This document shows, piece after piece, positions 35,450 through 43,748 of a DNA stretch of 64,000 nucleotides. Under the pieces are notes generated by a model. That model had not been told where the DNA came from, did no database searches, and saw only the letters and a program-made list of their open reading frames with translations. How positions within the stretch are numbered: the first letter of the stretch is position 1; each line of letters begins with the position of its first letter. This DNA is from Martinezella rhizogenes. GTDB lineage: Bacteria > Pseudomonadota > Alphaproteobacteria > Rhizobiales > Rhizobiaceae. The stretch covers positions 124,001 through 188,000 of the forward strand of contig NZ_JAPYZZ010000005.1 of NCBI RefSeq assembly GCF_027460065.1, in the 5' to 3' direction. The position numbers were made by a program, and so were the translations under genes.

Positions 35450-36340
35450 TTGGCGGAAAGTAAGATTGCTGAAAGAGCCTTCTACCAGCCGGGTGCAAGC
35501 AGCATCGAAGGCATGCCGACGACGCTGCAGCTTTTTCACAATCATCCGCCCATCATGCTCAGGCCTCACTGGCACGCGCAGGTGGAAGTGAATTACGTGA
35601 TGTCGGGATCGGTGCATTATCGCATGGGCGATCACGACCTGACGCTCGATGCCGGCCAGATGTGCATCTTCTGGGGTGGCCAGCCGCACCAGATGGACCA
35701 CTCCTCCGACGATTCCTTTTACGCCGGCGCGCATCTGCCGCTGGTGCACTTCTTCCGCATGCGGCTGCCCGCCACCGTCTCCAGCCTGCTGATGGGTGGT
35801 GCTACGATGGTGAGCGCTGAGACCGACCGGGCAGATGCGGAAAACTTCGGCCGCTGGTTTCGTTACGTCACTTCGGGCGAACAGGCGAAAGCCCAGCACG
35901 CGGTGGAGGAATTGCTGCTCAGGGTGGAGCGGATGTTCCTTGAACCCTACTCCGTCATATCATCAGCCGCCAATGGCAAACGCAGGGAGGATGACGAGGG
36001 CATGGCGCCCTCCATCGGCGTGGTGCGCATGTGCGACTTCATCGCCGCCAATTTTCTCGACGATATCGACGCGACGGAGATTGCCCGTGCCGCATCGCTG
36101 CATCCGAAATATGCGATGAACCTGTTCCGCAAATCCACCGGCATGACGCTGATCAAATATCTGACCCTGCTGCGGCTTTCGCGCGCGCAGGCGATGCTGA
36201 TGACCGGCAAGGACAATATCCTGCAGATCGCCATGGAAAGCGGCTTCGGCTCCGTCAGCGCCTTCAACAAGGCGTTCCGCCAAATCGCCGGCATGTCGCC
36301 GTCCGATTTCCGCCGCGACATGCGGGCGACTGCGGCTTAA
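35450..36340 (+). CDS. AraC family regulator (melibiose-operon type)
   Basis: A 296-residue regulator with a cupin sensor (about 35-75; HPPIMLRPHWHAQVEVNYVM, with the metal-type HWHAQ) and a C-terminal double helix-turn-helix (about 195-290; DATEIARAASLHPKYAMNLF and ILQIAMESGFGSVSAFNKAF). The start is a TTG at 35450 with AAGGGAA upstream; the next ATG (35513) would remove part of the sensor. It diverges from the sugar ABC operon and likely activates it. Its stop overlaps the stop of the next, convergent AraC gene by a few bases. Confidence 0.82.
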   Translation: MAESKIAERAFYQPGASSIEGMPTTLQLFHNHPPIMLRPHWHAQVEVNYVMSGSVHYRMGDHDLTLDAGQMCIFWGGQPHQMDHSSDDSFYAGAHLPLVHFFRMRLPATVSSLLMGGATMVSAETDRADAENFGRWFRYVTSGEQAKAQHAVEELLLRVERMFLEPYSVISSAANGKRREDDEGMAPSIGVVRMCDFIAANFLDDIDATEIARAASLHPKYAMNLFRKSTGMTLIKYLTLLRLSRAQAMLMTGKDNILQIAMESGFGSVSAFNKAFRQIAGMSPSDFRRDMRATAA

Positions 36341-37191
36341 CCCTCGATCTCTTCAAAATCGGAAAAAGCAGCGCTGCGCTGCCGCGCCGCCTGCCGATAG
36401 GCCCTTGGTGAACTGCCCAGCATTCGCCGGAACATGGTGGTGAAGGCTGGTATGTTTTCATAACCGGCATCCAGCGCCACATTGGTCACCGCTTCGCCGG
36501 CCGCCAGTCTCGGCAGGGAGGCGAAGATACAGGCCTGCTGCCGCCAGGTGACGAAGCTCACCCCCAGCTCCTTACGAAACAGCCGTGTAAAAGAGCGGCG
36601 GCTGATGCCCATGGCGGCCGCCCAGTCATCGATCTCCACCCGCGCCACAGGCTTGTTCAGGAAATCGCGGCATAATCCGGCAAGGCGCTGATTGCCGGGA
36701 AATGGCAATCCGAGCGGGCGTTCCGGCAGGCGGTTGATTTCGTCCAGCAACAGCGCCCGCACCAGACCTCGCCGATGAAAAGCGACGGGTTGATGCTCTT
36801 CGCTCAGCAATTCCGCAATCAGGCTGGAGGCAAGTGCGGTGATTTCCACCACCCTTGGCACCTCCGCCTGAAACAGGTCGGGATGAACGTAGATCGAATG
36901 CATTTCCACCGTCGAGATGGTCTCCGATTCATGTTCCAGCCCGGCGGGAATAATAAGCCCATGGCCGGGCGGTATCATCCAGCGGCCATCTGCGGTGCTG
37001 ACCAGGACGACGCCCTGATGCGCGTACCAGATCTGCGTCCGGCGATGGCTGTGGACCGGTCCCAGATGTCCCTTGGAATAGGTGCGGCAAAGCGCCAGCA
37101 CCGGTTCGTTGGTGCCGTCGATCAGGTTCAGCATATAATTGTGGTCTTCGGCCGAGAAGGAACCGTAGACCAACGGCTTGATTTTTGCCAT
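36337..37191 (-). CDS. AraC family regulator of the divergent MFS gene
   Basis: A 284-residue AraC protein with an N-terminal cupin (about 35-95; GHLGPVHSHRRTQIWYAHQG, WMIPPGHGLIIPAG) and a C-terminal helix-turn-helix pair (WAAAMGISRRSFTRLFRKE; VTNVALDAGYENIPAFTTMF). ATG 37191 is preferred to an upstream GTG at 37200. It diverges from the MFS gene at 37316, a common arrangement for an exporter and its regulator. The 124-base region between them has the shared promoters. Confidence 0.85.
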   Translation of the reverse strand: MAKIKPLVYGSFSAEDHNYMLNLIDGTNEPVLALCRTYSKGHLGPVHSHRRTQIWYAHQGVVLVSTADGRWMIPPGHGLIIPAGLEHESETISTVEMHSIYVHPDLFQAEVPRVVEITALASSLIAELLSEEHQPVAFHRRGLVRALLLDEINRLPERPLGLPFPGNQRLAGLCRDFLNKPVARVEIDDWAAAMGISRRSFTRLFRKELGVSFVTWRQQACIFASLPRLAAGEAVTNVALDAGYENIPAFTTMFRRMLGSSPRAYRQAARQRSAAFSDFEEIEG

Positions 37192-37315
37192 TTGGCCCAC
37201 TCACAAAGAAAATCGTCCAGAACACAAATGCAGGCCAGAAACAATATGAATAAAAGCGGGAAGAAATAAAGACATGTTTCCCGCTGATCGAGTGGGAATC
37301 TGAAGAGGATTTACC

Positions 37316-38512
37316 ATGGCCACCGTCACCAGCACCGGCTTCAACCCGCAACGCACGGCGTTTTCGATCATCGCAGCCGCCAGCTTCTGCCACATGCTGA
37401 ACGACATCATGCAATCGCTGCTGACGTCGCTTTATCCGCTGCTGAAGGCGAATTACGCGCTCGATTTCATGCAGATCGGCCTGCTTACCTTTGCTTTTCA
37501 GGTCACCGCCTCGCTGCTGCAGCCGGTTGTCGGCATGGTGACGGACCGCTGGCCCATGCCGTTCTCCCTGCCCGTCGCCATGCTGTCCACCTGCGCCGGC
37601 CTCATCACGCTTGCTTTTGCCCATAGTTTCGAGGTTCTGGTGATCGGCGCCTGCCTCATCGGCATCGGTTCGGCGATCTTCCATCCCGAAGCCTCCCGCG
37701 TTGCGCGTCTCGCATCCGGCGGCCGTCATGGTCTGGCGCAGTCCTTCTTCCAGGTGGGCGGCAATACCGGCACGGCCATCGGCCCGCTGCTCGCCGCCTT
37801 CATCGTCATCCCGCTCGGTCAGACGAGCCTCAGCTGGTTCTCGCTGATCGCGCTCGTCGGTTTTGGCGTGCTTTCCTGGGTTGGCGTCTGGTACACCCGC
37901 CACCGCCGCGCAACAGTCGGCAAGGCGCCGGCCAGCCGCACGCTTCCCCTTGCGCGTGGCACTGTCATGATGACGCTTCTGGTGCTGGTGGTTCTGACCG
38001 CCACCAAGAATGCCTATCTCGCCAGCCTGTCCAGCTACTTCACCTTCTACACCATCGACAAGTTCGGTCTTGGTGTTCAGGACGCGCAGGTTCTGCTGTT
38101 CCTCTTCCTCGGCGCTTCGGCACTGGGCGTGTTCTTCGGCGGCCCGATCGGCGACCGTTTCGGCTCGCGCGTCGTCATCTGGTTCTCTATCCTCGGCGTC
38201 ATTCCCTTCGCGCTGATGTTGCCCTATGCGAACCTGTTCTGGACGGCCATTCTCGTCGTCGTCATCGGCTTCGTCTTCTCCTCCGCCTTCTCGGCCATCG
38301 TCGTGTTCGCGCAGGAACTGGTGCCGGGTCGTGTGGGCCTCATCGCCGGCATGTTCTTCGGTTTCGCCTTCGGTTTCGGCGGCATCGGCGCTGCGGTTCT
38401 GGGTGTTTATGCGGATAAGGAAGGCATCGAATTCGTCTACCGCATCTGCTCCTACATGCCGCTGCTCGGCCTGCTCACGGTGTTCCTGCCGAAACTGCCG
38501 AGCCACCGCTAA
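37316..38512 (+). CDS. MFS transporter, fosmidomycin-resistance (Fsr) type
   Basis: A 398-residue, 12-helix transporter. The opening FCHMLNDIMQSLLTSLYPLLK, the LQPVVGMVTDRWPMPF loop and the FHPEASRVARLASGG block with FQVGGNTGTAIGPL are those of Fsr-like drug exporters. It acts in the inner membrane as a proton antiporter; the substrate is unknown. GAGGATTTACC lies before the ATG. It is controlled, by inference, by the divergent AraC regulator. Confidence 0.87.
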   Translation: MATVTSTGFNPQRTAFSIIAAASFCHMLNDIMQSLLTSLYPLLKANYALDFMQIGLLTFAFQVTASLLQPVVGMVTDRWPMPFSLPVAMLSTCAGLITLAFAHSFEVLVIGACLIGIGSAIFHPEASRVARLASGGRHGLAQSFFQVGGNTGTAIGPLLAAFIVIPLGQTSLSWFSLIALVGFGVLSWVGVWYTRHRRATVGKAPASRTLPLARGTVMMTLLVLVVLTATKNAYLASLSSYFTFYTIDKFGLGVQDAQVLLFLFLGASALGVFFGGPIGDRFGSRVVIWFSILGVIPFALMLPYANLFWTAILVVVIGFVFSSAFSAIVVFAQELVPGRVGLIAGMFFGFAFGFGGIGAAVLGVYADKEGIEFVYRICSYMPLLGLLTVFLPKLPSHR

Positions 38513-38538
38513 AAGCCTCGCGTTCAACGCTTTTCAAC

Positions 38539-38573
38539 ACGGCGGTCACCTGTGATACTCAGGTGACCGCCGT
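38539..38573. promoter_or_regulatory. Perfect 14-bp inverted repeat between MFS and LysR genes
   Basis: ACGGCGGTCACCTG and CAGGTGACCGCCGT are exactly complementary around TGATACT. It lies 26 bases after the MFS stop and 24 bases before the preferred LysR start. With no T-run it may be a Rho-assisted end of the MFS mRNA or an operator/attenuator for the LysR gene. Confidence 0.5.
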
Positions 38574-38597
38574 ATTCCGTTGAGCAAAGCCCTACCC

Positions 38598-39494
38598 ATG
38601 CAAATCCCGATAAAATCGATCCTCGTTTTCCACGCCGCGGCAAGGGCGGGCAGCATTTCCCGGGCGGCGGAGGAACTGAGCGTCACACCATCGGCCGTTT
38701 CCCAGCAGATCCAGTTGCTGGAAGGCCAGCTCGGCACGACCCTGATGGCGCGAACCGGCCGCAAGGTGACATTGACCGAAGCGGGCGAGCGCTATTTCTC
38801 CATGATCACCGCCCAGATCGAACAGATATCAGACGCCACCGACAGTATTCGCGGCTTCCGCTCGGTCACCACGCTGACGATCCGGGCGACGCCGACCATC
38901 TCCAACAAATGGCTGCTGCCGCGTCTCGGCTCGTTTCTGGAGGAACACCCGGAACTGGAAGTGCGCCTCGACGGCACCAATGAGCCGACCGATTTTTCGC
39001 AGGAACTCGTCGATATAGAGCTGCGCCATGGCGATGGCCGCTGGCCGGGCCTCTTCGTGGAAGGGCTGGTGGAGGAGGAATTCCTGCCGGTCTGTTCGCC
39101 GGATTATCAGGGTGCCGGTAAATTTCTGCCTGAGGAATTGCAGAACCAGCGGCTGATCCATTCGGTCAAGGCGCAGGCGCAATGGAACCACTGGTTCCCT
39201 CTGGCCGGCGTGACAGCCGAAAAGCGCTGGCGGCGGGTCCTGTTCGACCGCAGCCACATGGCCATCGACGCCGCCGTTCTCGGCATCGGCGTGGCGCTGG
39301 AAAGCACGCTGATGATGGAGCGGGAGTTGCAGGATAAAATGCTGGTGCCGGCCGTGACGGACGCGCCGCGCATCAAGCTCGTCACCCAATGGATCGTCTG
39401 CCCGCATTCCCATCTGCGGCAGAGAAAAGTCATGCTGTTTCTGGAGTGGATGCGAAAACAACGCGACGAGTGGCAAGCCCGCCGCGTTGTCTGA
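38598..39494 (+). CDS. LysR family regulator (GcvA-like)
   Basis: A 298-residue regulator with a winged helix-turn-helix at about 1-60 (IKSILVFHAAARAGSISRAA, ELSVTPSAVSQQIQLLEGQLG) and a periplasmic-binding-protein-like effector domain (SDATDSIRG onward; PTDFSQELVDIELRHGDG; FLPVCSPDYQ). The effector domain is of the GcvA/AmpR type. ATG 38598 is preferred to the in-frame TTG at 38580, which lies directly next to the inverted repeat. It converges on the TRAP genes; its target is not evident. Confidence 0.83.
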   Translation: MQIPIKSILVFHAAARAGSISRAAEELSVTPSAVSQQIQLLEGQLGTTLMARTGRKVTLTEAGERYFSMITAQIEQISDATDSIRGFRSVTTLTIRATPTISNKWLLPRLGSFLEEHPELEVRLDGTNEPTDFSQELVDIELRHGDGRWPGLFVEGLVEEEFLPVCSPDYQGAGKFLPEELQNQRLIHSVKAQAQWNHWFPLAGVTAEKRWRRVLFDRSHMAIDAAVLGIGVALESTLMMERELQDKMLVPAVTDAPRIKLVTQWIVCPHSHLRQRKVMLFLEWMRKQRDEWQARRVV

Positions 39495-39518
39495 TGGTTC
39501 AGGCAATCCGTTTGCGCG

Positions 39519-40799
39519 TCAATAAAGCCCCATCAGCCGGATTGGCCCGAGCGTCAGCACCGGGAAAAGCACCAGCGCGAAGATGGCAAGCGTCAGTACC
39601 GTCATCGGCGCCAGCGAACCGCGAATGACATCCTCGATCTTCATATTCGCCACCTGTGCTGCCGCAAACAGGCAGACCCCCACCGGCGGCGTCACCAGCC
39701 CGAGCGTCAGCGTCATGACAGTCACGATCAGGAAATGGATCGGATCGATGCCCAGTGCCTCCACCGGCGGCATCAGCACAGGGATGAGGATGAACATGGC
39801 CGGGATCGCTTCCATGAAGATGCCGATGATCAGCAGAAAGACGAAGATGACGAGCATACCGGTCATGGGGCCAAGGTTCATGGCCTTCAAAAGCTCGGCC
39901 ACCTGTTCGGGCAAGCCATCGAAGGTGAAGACCCAGGCGGCAAGCTGCGAGGTGGCGGCGATGAACAGGATGGTGCCGGAAATGCGCGCCGTCGAGATCA
40001 ATATTTCCGGCAATTCCCGCACCGGCAACGTGCGATAGACGATGACGCCGAGCACCGCGACATAAACGACCGCGATGGCTGCTGCCTCGGTTGGCGTGAA
40101 CAGGCCGCTGGCAATGCCGATGATCAGGATCAGCGGCGTCAGCATCGGTAGGATGGCGCGCAGACCCGTGACGACCACCAGACGGAAATTGAACGGTGTC
40201 GGCGGATTGTAACCGTAATGCACCGAATAGAAGTGGTTGAAGACCAGAAAGGCGAAGGCGATGAAGAGGCCGGGCACCAGACCGGCGATCAGCAGCGTGC
40301 CGATCGACACGTTGGCGATGGAGCCGGCAATCACGATCAGGATCGACGGCGGAATGATCGAGGAGAGCGTGGAGGTGCAAAGCGTCATGCCGACGGCATA
40401 ACCCTTTGGAAATCCATGCCGCTCCATGGCCTTGATCTCGATGGCGCCGACCGAGGCGATATCGGCGACGGACGAGCCGGAGACGCCGGAAAAGATGACC
40501 GACGAGATGACATTGACATGGCCGAGACCGCCGGGAAGCCAGCCGACCATGGCCTCGGCGAAATCAAAGATGCGCTCCGCCACCCGCCCCCGCTCCATGA
40601 CCGTGCCGACGAGAATGAACAGCGGCACGGCGACGAGGAGGAAAGAGTTCATCGACGAGAACATCGTCTGCGACAGCAGGTCCATGGGCATGGAGGTGAA
40701 GAGCCAGAGCGTGCCGACACTGGCGAGCGCGAGCGCGATGGCAAGCGGCACGCCAAGCATGCTGAGACCGAAAAAGGCGATGAGAAGAAAGACCGACAT
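39519..40799 (-). CDS. dctM: TRAP transporter large permease (DctM)
   Basis: A 426-residue, roughly 12-helix membrane subunit of a TRAP transporter. Family features include LGVPLAIALALASV at the start, FVAVPLFIL-like VAVPLFILVGTVMERG, GGLGHVNVISSVIFSGVSGS, and IIPPSILIVIAG. It forms the Na+-driven channel for an organic acid delivered by DctP. It is three bases after the DctQ gene. TRAP systems of this kind carry C4-dicarboxylates, sugar acids or 2-oxoacids. Confidence 0.92.
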   Translation of the reverse strand: MSVFLLIAFFGLSMLGVPLAIALALASVGTLWLFTSMPMDLLSQTMFSSMNSFLLVAVPLFILVGTVMERGRVAERIFDFAEAMVGWLPGGLGHVNVISSVIFSGVSGSSVADIASVGAIEIKAMERHGFPKGYAVGMTLCTSTLSSIIPPSILIVIAGSIANVSIGTLLIAGLVPGLFIAFAFLVFNHFYSVHYGYNPPTPFNFRLVVVTGLRAILPMLTPLILIIGIASGLFTPTEAAAIAVVYVAVLGVIVYRTLPVRELPEILISTARISGTILFIAATSQLAAWVFTFDGLPEQVAELLKAMNLGPMTGMLVIFVFLLIIGIFMEAIPAMFILIPVLMPPVEALGIDPIHFLIVTVMTLTLGLVTPPVGVCLFAAAQVANMKIEDVIRGSLAPMTVLTLAIFALVLFPVLTLGPIRLMGLY

Positions 40800-40802
40800 G
40801 GC

Positions 40803-41354
40803 TCAATGTCCTGCTGAAATGGAGATATCGGCATGGGCGATCTCGTCCGCCGGCAAGCCAAGCTCGGGAAGCGCGATGAGCTCCCGGCGGCTGCGCAGCG
40901 ATTCGATGATGGCGAGCACGGCGATGATGGCGGAAACGGGCAGCACCATGCCGATGGCCCACATCGGGATCGGCAGGGTGGCGGCGGTCTCGTTCATCAT
41001 GATCTGCTGGCGCACCAGGGTCAGGCCCGTCCAGCCCATCATGCCGAAGAAAAACACCGATGAACCGACATAGATCGGCACCGCCAGCCGCCGGAAGAAG
41101 CGGTGGAACAGCACCAGAAACACCACGACACGGGCGCTTTCCACGGTGCGGAAACCGGCGGCAAGGCCAAGGAAGACCATCCAGATGAAAAGAAAGCGTG
41201 TCGCCTCCTCGGTCCAGGGAAGCGGACTGCCGATAAGGCGGCCGATGACCTGAAGAAGCACGACGATGAGAATGCCGGCACAGGCTGCCCCCGCGGCTAT
41301 ATCGGCGATGAGTTTTACGATGGTGCCGAGCACCGAAGGTTTCGTATCGCGCAT
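40803..41354 (-). CDS. dctQ: TRAP transporter small permease (DctQ)
   Basis: A 183-residue, four-helix membrane protein (first helix IADIAAGAACAGILIVVLLQ; signature PLPWTEEATRFLFIWMVFLG). The start at 41354 is supported by AAGGG eight bases upstream; a longer open frame to 41492 has no translation signal. DctQ bridges the DctM subunit and is needed for its stability. The 141 bases up to dctP hold no gene. Confidence 0.9.
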   Translation of the reverse strand: MRDTKPSVLGTIVKLIADIAAGAACAGILIVVLLQVIGRLIGSPLPWTEEATRFLFIWMVFLGLAAGFRTVESARVVVFLVLFHRFFRRLAVPIYVGSSVFFFGMMGWTGLTLVRQQIMMNETAATLPIPMWAIGMVLPVSAIIAVLAIIESLRSRRELIALPELGLPADEIAHADISISAGH

Positions 41355-41495
41355 GACAATACCCTTCCACTGCTGAAACCGGATATCCGGTAAACGAATG
41401 CCACCCTGCCTTTCCGGCAAAGCAACGCCTGCTGACGTTTGGGGATGGCCGGGCCTGCCAAAAGATGCAGGCCCGGCCTCCAACTGCGGCAAACG

Positions 41496-42491
41496 TCAGT
41501 TCGTCTTCAGGAAAGCCTGCGTCTTGTCGAAGAACGCCTGATCTTTCACCAGCGCCGAGAACTTCGCCGAGAGACCGGCCGCGACCTCTACGAAGGCCTT
41601 GCGCTCGTCATCGGTCAGCGTGTTGACCTCCATGCCGTTCTTCTTCAGCGTCTCAAGCGACTTGTCGATATCGGCAGCGTCGTTCTGCGCTTTCCAAAGC
41701 TCGGTTTCAGTCGCCGCTTCCTTCAGCGCCGTCTTGAAGCCCTCGTCGAGACCTTCGAAGCGGGCCGGGTTCATGCCCAGCACCCAGGCGTCAGCAATGT
41801 GGTTGCTGATCGTCAGATATTTCTGCACCTCGTAAAGCTTGGCGCTGACAGGCACGTTGACCGGATTTTCCTGCCCATCGACAACTTTCAGCTGGAGCGC
41901 ATTGTAAACTTCAGCGAAGGCCATCGGCGTCGGCGCAGCCCCCATGGCGCCGAAGAATTCGACCCAGAGCGGATTGTTCGGCACCCGCAGCTTCATACCC
42001 TTGAGATCAGCCGGCGATTTGATCGGCGCCTTGGAATTGGTGATCTGGCGCAGCGGCCGCGACCAGAGATCGAGCCCGAGAATGCCAATCTTGCTCAAAT
42101 CAGTGGAAAGCTCCTTGCCGAGATCGCTGTCGAGATAGACCCGGAGCTGGTCGATATCGCGGAACTGGTAGGGAATGGCGATGGCGGTGAATTTCGGATT
42201 GAAGGTCGCGTAAAGCGAGGTCGAATTCAACAGCATGTCCAGCGAACCGCCGGCCAGCTGCTTGACGCCCGCCGAAGGGTCGCCGCCATACAGCGTGCCG
42301 TTCGGGAATACCTTGATCTTGAGTTTGCCGTCGGTCTTTTTCGAAACGATCTCGGCAAACTTGTTGGCGGCGAGCGTGATTTCGGAATTGTCGGCATCCG
42401 GCGTCGAAAGCGTCAGCGTTTCGGCCTGCGCGATGGATGCGACCAGCATGGTGGCGGCGAGAGCCAGCCCGTAAAGTTTTGAAATTTTCAT
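41496..42491 (-). CDS. dctP: TRAP transporter substrate-binding protein (DctP)
   Basis: A 331-residue periplasmic binding protein. Signal peptide MKISKLYGLALAATMLVASI (cleavage after AQA); AGGGAGGA precedes the ATG. The family Arg that binds the substrate carboxylate is expected in LKGMKLRVPNNPLWVEFF, and VVDGQENPVNV is the usual central motif. Cargo is therefore a carboxylate, probably a sugar acid given the dehydrogenases encoded upstream in the same operon. Exact ligand unknown. Confidence 0.9.
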   Translation of the reverse strand: MKISKLYGLALAATMLVASIAQAETLTLSTPDADNSEITLAANKFAEIVSKKTDGKLKIKVFPNGTLYGGDPSAGVKQLAGGSLDMLLNSTSLYATFNPKFTAIAIPYQFRDIDQLRVYLDSDLGKELSTDLSKIGILGLDLWSRPLRQITNSKAPIKSPADLKGMKLRVPNNPLWVEFFGAMGAAPTPMAFAEVYNALQLKVVDGQENPVNVPVSAKLYEVQKYLTISNHIADAWVLGMNPARFEGLDEGFKTALKEAATETELWKAQNDAADIDKSLETLKKNGMEVNTLTDDERKAFVEVAAGLSAKFSALVKDQAFFDKTQAFLKTN

Positions 42492-42513
42492 ATGTTCCTC
42501 CCTTTGTTGTGTC

Positions 42514-43416
42514 TCAAACAGTTTCGAGCGTTCCTCCGAACGCATTCATGCGCTTAATCTCAAGGATCACACCGCTGTGATCAAGCTCGCCCGCGCCATG
42601 CTCGACCATGGAGCGGAACAGCCGGTCAACCTCCTCGCCGACCGGTAATTTCAGGCCACGGCTTTCGGCGAAAGCCAGCGCCGTGGACGTATCCTTCACC
42701 TGATATTTCGCGGGGCCGCCGGGGCGGAAATCGCCCTCCACCATGCGTTTACCGTGCTGGCGGAAGACGGTGGACTCGGCAAAACCGCCCAGCAAAGCCT
42801 GGCGTACCTGAGCCGGGTCGGCTCCCCCGGCTTCAACGAGGGTGAGAGCCTCGGCGACAGCGCAGATTGTTGAAGCGACGATCAGCTGGTTGGCAAGCTT
42901 GGCCAATGACCCGCAACCCACCGGCCCGACATGGGTGACGCGGCCAAGGCAATTGAGGAGTGGCCGCAATGCATCCACGTCCCGCTGTTCACCGCCGGCC
43001 ATGATGGCGAGCGTTCCCTCTATCGCCCCTTTTTCACCGCCGGAAACCGGTGCGTCGACATAAGCGACGCCATAAGCCTTTGCCGCCTCCGCCTGTTCCC
43101 GTGCGCTGTCGACCGGGATGGAACTCATCACCAGCAGAATAGCACCGGGCTTCATGGTGGAAACGACACCCGAGGCACCGAACAGAACCTCGTTGCAGAC
43201 CGGCCCGGAACTCAGCATGCAGATGACGACATCGGCTTCGGCCGCAGCTTCGGCAGCCGTGGACGTCGGCTGCACGCCCTTTGCCGCCAGAACCGCAGCT
43301 TTTTCAGCGCTGCGGTTCCAGGCCTGGACGGAAAACCCGGCTTCCGCCAGACGCCCCGCCATCGGAGCGCCCATGATGCCCGTTCCGATAACGGCGATCC
43401 GGCGAATGTCAGCCAT
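42514..43416 (-). CDS. 3-hydroxyisobutyrate dehydrogenase-family oxidoreductase
   Basis: A 300-residue NAD(P)-dependent beta-hydroxyacid dehydrogenase. The cofactor motif IAVIGTGIMGAPMAGRL is at the N-terminus, PVSGG in the substrate loop (YVDAPVSGGEKGA) and the catalytic Lys in GSLAKLANQLIVAS. Family members act on tartronate semialdehyde, hydroxyisobutyrate, glycerate or threonate. The preferred start 43416 (MADIRRIAVIG) has AAGGA about nine bases upstream; in-frame ATGs at 43419 and 43425 are possible. It is in the TRAP operon, consistent with sugar-acid catabolism. Confidence 0.85.
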   Translation of the reverse strand: MADIRRIAVIGTGIMGAPMAGRLAEAGFSVQAWNRSAEKAAVLAAKGVQPTSTAAEAAAEADVVICMLSSGPVCNEVLFGASGVVSTMKPGAILLVMSSIPVDSAREQAEAAKAYGVAYVDAPVSGGEKGAIEGTLAIMAGGEQRDVDALRPLLNCLGRVTHVGPVGCGSLAKLANQLIVASTICAVAEALTLVEAGGADPAQVRQALLGGFAESTVFRQHGKRMVEGDFRPGGPAKYQVKDTSTALAFAESRGLKLPVGEEVDRLFRSMVEHGAGELDHSGVILEIKRMNAFGGTLETV

Positions 43417-43428
43417 CATTTCCATCCT

Positions 43429-43731
43429 TCAGAGCCATTGCCGGTTTAAGAAGCGCACCGGCAGTTCTTCTTCGATGAGGGCGGGAAATGCTTCCCGAAA
43501 CCGGTCGAGATGTGGTGTTTTCAGATGGTCGTCGAAAGCCTGCCTGTCGTCATAGACCTCGTAGAACACCACATTGTTTCCGGTTTCCGGCCGCACCACA
43601 TCGAATTGCTGGCAGCCCGGTTCATCCTGAACCGAATGCCTGGCGTCATCGCGCGCCGCATCGAGAAAGGCGTCCATCGCGTCGGGCTTCACCCGGAATT
43701 CTGCGATCACCACGAAAGCTCCTTTCGACAT
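43429..43731 (-). CDS. Antibiotic biosynthesis monooxygenase (ABM/YgiN) domain protein
   Basis: A 100-residue dimeric ferredoxin-like-fold protein of the ABM family (FVVIAEFRVKPDAMDAFLDA; EPGCQQFDVV; FYEVYDDRQAFDDHLKTPH). Members include quinol monooxygenases, isomerases and accessory proteins such as LsrG. Start 43731 has GGGAG six bases upstream; an ATG at 43749 overlaps the previous stop. Between two dehydrogenase genes it may act on an unstable intermediate of the same pathway, which is inference. Confidence 0.78.
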   Translation of the reverse strand: MSKGAFVVIAEFRVKPDAMDAFLDAARDDARHSVQDEPGCQQFDVVRPETGNNVVFYEVYDDRQAFDDHLKTPHLDRFREAFPALIEEELPVRFLNRQWL

Positions 43732-43748
43732 GTCCTCTCTCCCGTCCA

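Noticed and set aside
36929..37260. N-terminal extension of the AraC gene at 36337-37191
   Set aside because: No ribosome binding site or family sequence upstream of 37191-37200.
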